NCBI GenBank assembly: GCA_037783415.1
Contig: JAZGTN010000178.1
Span: forward strand, 310,001 to 374,000
DNA: 64,000 nucleotides
From: Leptasterias polaris
Taxonomy: Eukaryota; Echinodermata; Asteroidea; Forcipulatida; Asteriidae
Reading direction: 5' to 3'
In this document: positions 57,601 to 64,000 of the stretch, piece after piece
How positions within the stretch are numbered: the first letter of the stretch is position 1
Layout of the letters: each line of letters begins with the position of its first letter
Made by a program: the position numbers and the translations under genes
Notes under the pieces: model-generated
Told to the model about the DNA's origin: nothing
Database searches by the model: none
What the model saw: only the letters and a program-made list of their open reading frames with translations

Positions 57601-60435
57601 GCGCTATTGTTGGTATATAAATAAGTCTGATGAATTTATAGTAGTATTTTCAGGTCATGAATATCAGCTGCTTGGACGCTGACTGGCTGTGCTGTCCAAG
57701 AATAACACATTTTCAACTCATGAATATCATCGTTTTGGAAGTGGACAGGCCGCAGGTGCCGAAAAAACCAATGCACTATGCACGTTCCATGCAGATAGGG
57801 CAAATTTGCAGAATGTGCTCAACCAACCTATAATGCACGAATAAATACAGAGCCACGTGATTTTGGACCGCACGTGACGACAGTCACTTGAGTCGAGGTT
57901 GGTTGAGCGCAGTCTGCAGATTTGCGCTCTACCCACAAGGCACCTTTAACTGATTTGGCAAAATCGGTGCGCAATGTGCAGATTGTGCAACTCCGCAGAA
58001 TGCGCTTAAGATGAGCATTGACACACAGCTGGCGGCTCGTCGAAAATTACGAAGACGTCAGGGTAGAAGACAAAATTAATAATAGCTTTGGTTGGCTCGT
58101 TCAAAGTGCTAATTATGGCCGAACAAAAACAACTTTGTTGGCCATTCAGAAATCTGCCCACCGTAAAACATAAATCATTTGAAATATTGCTGCTATACCA
58201 CCAGAATTAAAGACGTAACATAAGTATTTTTAAAAATCTGATTGCAATCCCCTTAAATCCCCATCCCACATATTTTTCACTTCATTTCTGGGTGTGCACA
58301 CATTTTTTCCTAAAATTTTATAATTTGTTGTTTTGGTTGAGGTTTTTTTTTTACATACCAACCCTAATTTTTCCCAGCACGTTATTGGAAAAAACAACTG
58401 TTAGATCAGATTTGATTTTGACAAAATTCCCGACAGCTTGATATAAAATACAATATGATTGGTTGAAAATATATACAAGCGTATCCTTCTGCCAATCAGG
58501 ACTGTTTTAGGCAAAACCTTGGCCAGACGGATGTTTGGGTCTGCGTGAAACTTTAGTCAGTCGAAGTTGTGAATAAAGAACACCATTTCTTGTATACTTT
58601 ATGTACTAGTCATGTAACCAACTATAATACCAACATGGAATTGGAGATCATTTATGGCATCCACCCTCACTTTACTTTTTTGCCCTGCAAAAATAAAACC
58701 TTTGTTCACCACCCGCGTTCCTCAGCAGTTCCGCCGGTCAGCGAGTCCGCAGAGCTTGCTGGTGATCATGCTAATTGATATTTAAATAAGCTGGACTTCA
58801 CAGCAGCTGACCGGTCTCTCCGCCGAGCCGCTGGAATATTCATGTTGATGTAAATGAACCGTTCTTGCCGCGGACCTGCCCGGTTGCTACAGGTCCCTTT
58901 GTTATCAACGGATTAAAAGTCCGCGGAATTCCGCAGAAAGGCTGCAGCCTCGAACAGCTTGGAGGTTTTGACAAGACGCCTTAACTCAAACCAGATTGGT
59001 GGCTAAACAAAAATGGTTTCGTGATTAGATGACTATTTTTCTTAAGGCAAGGTCATTACAAATTTTACATTGGAGATGTTTAACAGCAACAAAAGGTGAT
59101 GAAATATAGTAGGAAAAAAAACGAAATCTCTGAATGACGCAAAACTAGAATTTGAATAGAAAATAAATATCATAAGGGATACAGTTAAACTTCGAAACAT
59201 GTACATTTTTGGTGGATTGTAATTTACTCTTGAGTGAATTGAATGTTTGTACAGGATGATGAAACAGAGAATCTTCTAAGTGCTGATTTTGAGATCGGTC
59301 ATTTCATTCGAGAGCGCATCATCCCAAGAGCAGTCCTATACTTCACAGGAGAAGCAATTGAAGATGATGAGGTATTTTATTTTCATTCTCATATTTTACA
59401 AGTAAACCCAGGTGATCTTAGGGAACAGAGCTTTAAGAATCATTGAAATTAAAAAAGATATTTGAATAAAAGCAGAATCCCTAAGTATTTTACAGCCTTA
59501 ATCAAAGTGTGGTTGGCTACCTTCATTACTTCTAATGTTGAAACAAACATTTTATAATTTTATTCAAGTTTTAAAATGTATACACTGCTTGAAGATGAAG
59601 GGAAATGACTAACTCAATTTGTGATGTACTAATTTTCCAATAGATACAGTCCTCATGTGAGTGGGGAAAAATTACAAGTCTCTTACCTCACATTGAAATG
59701 GTGTAAATTGCCACTTCCAGTGCAAAATATGTCAACATCCAAAACATCTGATGACATTCTTATTGGCTCAATGTGGTCTTGTAAAGAATTGGAGATCATT
59801 TTGCACTCATTGTTGGTTCAATGTGACCCAGTATAAGACTGAGGTTGCAGTCATTGTTGGTTCAATGTGACCCAGTATAAGACTGAGGTTGCAGTCATTG
59901 TTGGTTCAATGTGACCCAGTATAAGACTGAGGTTGCAGTCATTGTTGGTTCAATGTGACCCAGTATAAGACTGAGGTTACAGTCATTGTTGGCTCAATGT
60001 GACCCAGTATAAGACTGAGGTTGCAGTCATTGTTGGTTCAATGTGACCCAGTATAAGACTGAGGTTGCAGTCATTGTTGGTTCAATGTGACCCAGTATAA
60101 GACTGAGGTTGCAGTCATTGTTGGTTCAATGTGACCCAGTATAAGACTGAGGTTACAGTCATTGTTGGCTCAATGTGACCCAGTATAAGACTGAGGTTAC
60201 AGTCATTGTTGGCTCAATGTGACCCAGTATAAGACTGAGGTTACAGTCATTGTTGGCTCAATAAAGGCCTTGCATAAGATTGTGTGGGTATTTATTTCTT
60301 ACTTTGTTACAGCCATTGTTGACTTTGTACATAAGTTTGATTGCAGTTTAATCCAGAATGTAAAGTTTGAGGTTTCACAGCAGCTGGGTTTTTCTTATTT
60401 TTCTTTTGCAGTATGAAGAGGAAGGAGAAGAAGAG
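45611..60435 (+). CDS. NAP1L1: Nucleosome assembly protein 1-like (NAP1L1/NAP1L4 type), 11 exons, 3' end missing
   Basis: This is a histone chaperone of the NAP/SET family. It binds H2A-H2B (and H1), carries them between cytoplasm and nucleus, and assembles or loosens nucleosomes. Eleven exons with GT-AG borders join in phase to 374 codons. Seen in order: short acidic N-terminus; VLAALQDHLDNLVGQ; dimerisation helix LPKVVKRRIKALKNYQ; the NAP core with GIPDFWMTIL and SDMIQDHDEALL; EFHFSPNDFFTN; DPFSFEGPEI; a basic nuclear-localisation stretch KKKQKHKGKG; NDSFFNFFSPP; and FEIGHFIRERIIPRAVLYFT. The acidic tail starts in the last exon found, but its end and stop are not seen before 64000. Human NAP1L1 is 391 residues, so only about 20-30 residues are missing. 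Whether the orthologue is nearer NAP1L1 or NAP1L4 is not resolved. Confidence 0.95.
47797..48167 (+). repeat. tRNA-Leu-derived SINE with L2-like tail, in intron 1
   Basis: 47797-47884 folds like a class II tRNA-Leu: acceptor GTGTCGT/GTGACAC, CTCAAGC loop (anticodon CAA), long variable arm, GGTTCGAGTCC B box. A conserved central part (CCTGAGCAAGACACTTAAC, CCACCCAGGGGTAAAATGGG) and a tail ending GCGCGATATAAAT plus (TTA)n follow. The tail resembles L2-type LINE ends, which would supply the copying machinery. This is a SINE rather than a functional tRNA gene. Confidence 0.85.
48303..48409 (+). CDS. NAP1L1: NAP1-like exon 2
   Basis: Begins after CTATAG with C completing Ser; reads MDTVDTVVTIDAGAQGDSAD...; donor GTAAGT. 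Acidic, low-conservation N-terminal segment. Confidence 0.85.
48816..48915 (+). CDS. NAP1L1: NAP1-like exon 3
   Basis: Encodes MELKTQALQNPKVLAALQDH through RSGYIE, the start of the conserved NAP region; donor GTAACA. Confidence 0.92.
49865..50022. mobile_element. TA-flanked palindromic MITE in intron 3
   Basis: GACCGATCCATTAAGCC and complement of CACCGATCCATTAAGCC form the ends; TTGACCAATCACA and TGTGATTGGTCAA are inverted inside. TA on both sides. Confidence 0.82.
50300..50672. repeat. ~35 bp minisatellite in intron 3
   Basis: About eleven units of GGTTTGAGGAGTAACAGGCA with GGGTGGTTGTGGGT, ending ~145 bp before exon 4. G-rich on the plus strand. Confidence 0.88.
50816..50957 (+). CDS. NAP1L1: NAP1-like exon 4 (dimerisation helix)
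   Basis: LPKVVKRRIKALKNYQVKYT onward to KYAKMYEGLFEK; the long helix that pairs NAP1 monomers. Acceptor TTCAATTTTTAG, donor GTATGT. Confidence 0.95.
51440..51547 (+). CDS. NAP1L1: NAP1-like exon 5
   Basis: RREVVTGAVEPTDSDCEW then an acidic loop SSDEEEEETDEK. 36 whole codons end at GTAAGT (51548). An alternative donor inside GAAAAAGTAAAC is possible but weaker. Confidence 0.88.
52847..52892 (+). CDS. NAP1L1: NAP1-like exon 6
   Basis: Small 46 bp exon, GDLKDKAKLDEDKEE, matching the charged linker before the core in NAP1L proteins. Acceptor TTGATACCAG, donor GTATGG. Phase fits both neighbours. Confidence 0.85.
53508..53650 (+). CDS. NAP1L1: NAP1-like exon 7
   Basis: SPTGIPDFWMTILRNVETLS to VKFHEGVQM, core alpha/beta domain. 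Acceptor GATTACAG, donor GTAAGC. GGTAAGCTCAGCATTTATTA is duplicated just after the donor (53650-53690). Confidence 0.95.
54458..54597 (+). CDS. NAP1L1: NAP1-like exon 8
   Basis: GFTLEFHFSPNDFFTNTVLT through DPFSFEGPEIISSSG; donor GTAGGT at 54598. The last 27 bases and the donor are the founder unit of the following minisatellite. Confidence 0.95.
54571..55610. repeat. 53 bp minisatellite derived from exon 8 and its splice donor
   Basis: Nineteen units; the first is exon 8 itself. A unit reads GGACCAGAGATTATCAGCTC, TTCAGGGTAGGTTGACATCC, TCTAGATAGGATA. Variants include a GTACCAGAGATTACATGTAT type (units 12, 14, 17) and changed donors (CATGGTAGG, CAGGCTAGG, CAGTGTAGG). Confidence 0.95.
55757..56075. 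repeat. Inverted pair of tRNA-like SINE units in intron 8
   Basis: A minus-strand head and body (55757-55882, head 55837-55882 truncated) faces a plus-strand full head at 55950-56021 (anticodon loop ACGTCAA). The 67 bp between them include TATGGCTTCTGACTGGCACC-like sequence. Same family as 30622 and 30952. Confidence 0.8.
56128..56495. mobile_element. TTAA-flanked MITE, copy 2, intron 8
   Basis: TTAA at 56124-56127 and 56496-56499; same ends and interior as 39037-39376, slightly longer in the centre. Confidence 0.88.
56842..57186. repeat. 340 bp direct repeat, copy upstream of exon 9
   Basis: AATAGCTTTGGTTGGCTCGT to ...GATCAGATTTGATTTTG; about 98% alike to 58081-58420. It ends 30 bp before exon 9. 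Confidence 0.93.
57216..57384 (+). CDS. NAP1L1: NAP1-like exon 9
   Basis: CTIDWKKGKNVTMKLIKKKQ with KHKGKG (nuclear localisation type), NDSFFNFFSPPKGPEEGAEV. Acceptor CATTTTGATAG, donor GTAAGT. The 345 bp before it recur in the next intron. Confidence 0.95.
57448..58984. repeat. Possible composite insertion bounded by inverted TTAGGCGCCTTGTCAAAA
   Basis: TTAGGCGCCTTGTCAAAA (57448-57465) is inverted as TTTTGACAAGACGCCTTAA (58966-58984). Inside are a hairpin with arms near 57795-57830 and 57895-57935 (GCTCAACCAACCT/AGGTTGGTTGAGC) and the second 340 bp repeat. No gene. Confidence 0.45.
58081..58420. repeat. 340 bp direct repeat, copy downstream of exon 9
   Basis: Same as 56842-57186 with small indels (ACATATAAATC vs ACATAAATC; AACAACACTCTGTTAG vs AACAACTGTTAG). 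Confidence 0.93.
59255..59371 (+). CDS. NAP1L1: NAP1-like exon 10
   Basis: DDETENLLSADFEIGHFIRE to LYFTGEAIEDDE. 39 whole codons; acceptor TTTGTACAG, donor GTATTT. Confidence 0.95.
59803..60262. repeat. 44 bp minisatellite in intron 10
   Basis: About ten units of GTCATTGTTGGTTCAATGTG, ACCCAGTATAAGACTGAGGT, TGCA; variants GGCTCAATG and GGTTACAG cluster toward the 3' side. Ends 150 bp before exon 11. Confidence 0.93.
60412..60435 (+). CDS. NAP1L1: NAP1-like exon 11 (acidic tail begins)
   Basis: Only 24 bp, YEEEGEEE, with a strong TTTTTCTTTTGCAG acceptor and GTAAGT donor. The acidic content matches the C-terminal tail that contacts histones. Confidence 0.85.
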
Positions 60436-61445
60436 GTAAGTCATTTATTAACAATGATCAAATATCTAATGTATAGGTCCATTCATGTCAGATTTTTTTG
60501 ATAAATGTTTTAAATATTGAAAACTCAATATCAAGTGTACTTAACATATCGAAATACATAAAGGCATGATATCGAGTTCTAAAAGAATGTTACAAGATCA
60601 GATTTGTGCAGGAAAGCATTTCGTCTTCATTTGCAACTTTGAACCAAGAAAGAAAAACACCTTACGCTTATGCTGTTCTTTCATTTATCCAAGGATAATC
60701 TTACATAAGTTAGATTTGAATCCTACATGAAAGTAGTAATACAGAATTCAACTTTGTAGTGAAACAGAGGAGAAAACTCTTACCATCCCCCCATCAGGCG
60801 TGCAGGTCAGCTATGAGACCAAGGCTGACTGATAACAATGGTCACCTCAGACTAGACAGACAGTATGGAAGGGGCCACTGGGTATTTTTCACCTTAAACA
60901 TTTGTTTTTTCTGTTATTTTAATCGTAAACTGAATTTCAATTTTTCAGTAATTTATTTGTAAACAATAGTTGTTCTGAATATTGAGTTTATGCACAATAT
61001 GTGGTGTGTACATTGTAATCACAAAATAAATTGTCTTTAAGATTCATTTTACAATAAATGTAACACTTTCCAACAAGGTACAAATGAAAAGAGTAGAAAT
61101 CTTGACAATCTGACATCCTTAAGATTTTTTCATTGTCCTTTTTTTTTTTTTTTTTTTTTTTCAGTATTTAAAATTCAATATTATTGCGATATAGTAATAA
61201 ATAAATAAAAGTGATATCGGCTAGTGTCAAAATAGTATAGAGTATTTGAGGAATAATGATCTATCAATACCTAAAAAACACACTAAAAATACTACAATCA
61301 CATGTCCTTCACATGCATTTCCGTCACAATATTATTAAGGAAAGGAGATGGGAATGGAGAGTTTTTATGCCTTTTTGTGAAGCGCCTTGGAGCATTTTAC
61401 AAAAATAGATTTGGCGCTATATAAATGTATTATTATTATTAGCTG
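60436..61445. other. Probable intron 11; SINE/LINE tail fragment and simple repeats
   Basis: No further NAP1 exon found. Poly-T at 61139-61162; 61375-61445 is an L2-like tail (GAAGCGCCTTGGAGC, TTTGGCGCTATATAAATGTA, (TTA)n). Confidence 0.5.
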
Positions 61446-61492
61446 TTCCGAACTTTCAGTCGGAACAGCTTTTGAAATCGTCCAGATTTTTA

Positions 61493-61533
<41 letters not shown>

Positions 61534-63180
61534 TTTCTTTCTTTCCCTAAAATCGTATTGACTTAACCTGTGTCTCTTTCGAAGACCATATGTTATTCTT
61601 AGAATTATCAAAAGCAGACAAATCCTATATCATATTAAAGCTTATGCCCTGACTTGAATTTTAGATGTAATTAGATTAAAAATCTTAATTAATTATTCAC
61701 GTCACAGCTGTATGAATATTTAATTAGCCAATCTTATTTACACCATATCTCAAGAAGTAAACATCCGATCTTCAAACTTTTTTCAGTTATGGCATCGTCT
61801 TGTATTGTAGATGTCGATTCCAGTCTAACATTTTTCGTCACGTCATCATGACGTCATTTGTAGGTGTTTTTTCTTTTCGTATAACAAAAAACGTTTTAGT
61901 AACGTTTTAGTGGTTCAAACACAAACCATGGCTACGAAGCAAATTGTGCCGTGATTGCGCAATCACGGCTAGGCGTCAAAGACTGCCGTGATATTGGAAT
62001 CGAGAGAGGATATACGTACGTTCTAATAGGGTTTTCGTTAAAAGGCATTGGATTGGGATAAGTTACATACCATCGTGTAGCTTATCAAATTTATTAGTAT
62101 GAAAAACACATTTTTGTTACTGTGACGTCATCAGGTGTCAAATTACGGTAATTCAAAGCTTTAATTAGTTAATCTTTGCAGCACCATATCTCAAGAAGTA
62201 CACAGCCGATCTTCAAACTTTTTTCAGTTATGGCATCGTCTTGTATTGTAGATGTCGATTCCGGTCTAACATTTTTCGTCACGTCATGATGACGTCATTT
62301 GTAGGTGTTTTTTCTTTTCGTATTAAAAAAAACGTTTTAGTAACGTTTTGGTGGTTCAAACACAAACCATGGCTACGAAGCTGTGCTATTTGATTAGGTT
62401 CAGTCACCAACAATTGTTCAGTTAGCCTGGAATATGGTTCGCTACTTGTGAATGCCTATTAAGAATAGGACTTATCACAGTTCGCCGAGAAGTAATCCTT
62501 AGATATTATTGACAAACAATTTTAATTAATTATTCACGTGACAGCGCATGAATATTTAATTAGCCAAACTTGTTTCTGTCACATCTCAAGAAGTATACAC
62601 CCGTTCCTCAAACTTTTTTCAGTTATGGACATGTCTTGTATTGCAGATGTAAATTTAACCCCACGTCATCATGACGTCACTTTTTTGCGCGTTTATTACA
62701 GTGTACAAACCGCATTGCGCTATAAGTGTAACAAAAACACTATTTTAAAACATTTTATTTCAAAATAAGTTAATTGTTAGTTTCCTGATCTACATCAAGT
62801 GTTTTGAAAAGTGAAATACTTTATATAAGTGATGTTCCAAGCCAAAAAAATTAATCAAAGGAGCGCTATAATTAGCCATAATTAGTCATTAATTGTTAAT
62901 TTGTCCTGGCACTGTGGCTACAACGTTGTGCTTTTTGGATCAGGTCCAATCACCCTCAGATAAATAACAATTTGGAATGTGTTTATTATGCACTCTGTAA
63001 GTCTGTCAATAATGGAACTTATCTCAGTTCGCCCATTAGTAAGCCTGGGTTGTTATTGACAAACAGTCTTAATTAATTATTCCCGAGACAGCCGTATGAA
63101 TATTTAATTAGCCAAACTTGTTTCAGTCATATCTCAAGAAGTTTACATCCGATTCTCAAACTTTTTTCAGTTATTGACTC
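61446..63180. repeat. Long degenerate tandem repeat around an ATCTCAAGAAGT core
   Basis: ATATCTCAAGAAGTAAACAT with CAAACTTTTTTCAGTTATGG recurs at 61747, 62188, 62583 and 63120. TTAATTATTCACGT and GAATATTTAATTAGCCA recur upstream of several copies. 61780-61935 and 62220-62375 are over 95% alike (CACGTCATCATGACGTCATT, AACGTTTTAGTAACGTTTT). Confidence 0.8.
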
Positions 63181-64000
63181 CTTGGGCATGGGAGATTAGC
63201 CTTCGGTAACCGTGACCCCATGTTGACCTTTAGTTCCGGGTCAACCGGAAGTGACACCATATCTCAAGAACTACACAACCAATTTTCAAACCTTTTTTCA
63301 GTTATAGACTTCTTGGGCATGGGGTATTAGCCTTGGGTAACCGTGACCCCATGTTGACCTTTACTTCTGGGTCAACCGGAAGTGGGACCCTATCTCAAGA
63401 ACTACACACCCGATTTTCAAACTGTTTTCAGTTATAGACTCCTTGGGCATGGGAGATTAGCCTTGGGTAACCGTGACCCCATGTTGACCTTTAGTTCCGG
63501 GTCAACCGGAAGTGACACCATATCTCAAGAACTACACAACCAATTTTCAAACTTTTTTTCAGTTATAGACTTCTTGGGCATGGGATATTAGCCTTGGGTA
63601 ACCGTGACCCCATGTTGACCTTTACTTCTGGGTCAACCGGAAGTGGGACCTTATCTCAAGAACTACACACCCGATTTTCAAACTTTTTTCAGTTATAGAC
63701 TCCTTGGGCATGGGAGATTAGCCTTGGGTAACCGTGACCCCATGTTGACCTTTAGTTCCGGGTCAACCGGAAGTGACACCATATCTCAAGAACTATACAA
63801 CCAATTTTCAAACTTTTTTTCAGTTATAGACTTCTTGGGCATGGGATATTAGCCTTGGGTAACCGTGACCCCATGTTGACCTTTACTTCCGGGTTAACCG
63901 GAAGTGGGACCCTATCTCAAGAACTACACTACCGATTTTCAAACTGTTTTCAGTTATAGACTCCTTGGGCAATGAAGATTAGCCTTGGGTAACCGTCCGG
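63181..64000. repeat. ~130 bp satellite with 261 bp higher-order period
   Basis: Six units and part of a seventh, running off the window. Two monomer types alternate: one with TTAGTTCCGGGTCAACCGGA then AGTGACACC, the other with TTACTTCTGGGTCAACCGGA then AGTGGGACC. It grades into the older repeat upstream, sharing the ATCTCAAGAA core. Confidence 0.92.

Overview
The window is animal nuclear DNA: AT-rich, intron-bearing and crowded with decayed transposons. A split NAP1-like gene, echinoderm-style TTAA miniature elements (TTAAAGGCACTG...), BEL/Pao and L2/CR1-like retroelements and tRNA-derived SINEs point to a marine deuterostome invertebrate. An echinoderm is most likely; the species cannot be settled from this sequence.

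Layout. 1-7400 is a BEL/Pao LTR retrotransposon with a rearranged, partial 5' LTR, broken gag-pol frames and a 3' LTR. It sits inside an L2/CR1-like LINE on the minus strand (7401-10850), whose 5' part carries a 2A-like motif. 11.1-14.5 kb holds short tandem duplications, a Harbinger-type MITE and a THAP-like pseudogene fragment. 14.7-26.2 kb holds two related piggyBac relics. The first is internally deleted on the minus strand. The second runs on the plus strand and is split by a 5.8 kb element that itself contains palindromes, tandem repeats and possible spliced exons. 26.5-29.9 kb has one unrecognised exon-like frame with decayed local copies. 30-45 kb is a mosaic of MITEs, three fold-back elements with internal tandem arrays, tRNA-like SINEs, several copies of a TA-flanked 0.7 kb element and microsatellites, plus one possible C1-type zinc-finger exon.

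45.6-60.4 kb is the one clear cellular gene: eleven exons of a nucleosome assembly protein 1-like histone chaperone on the plus strand. All phases agree and give 374 codons up to 60435; the acidic C-terminus and stop are not found. Its introns hold a tRNA-Leu-type SINE, an inverted pair of tRNA-like heads, MITEs, three minisatellites and a 340 bp direct repeat flanking exon 9. The most striking point is that the minisatellite after exon 8 is built from the 3' end of that exon plus its own splice donor, repeated 19 times.

61.4-64 kb is tandemly repeated DNA, ending in a satellite with a two-monomer (261 bp) higher-order period that runs off the window.
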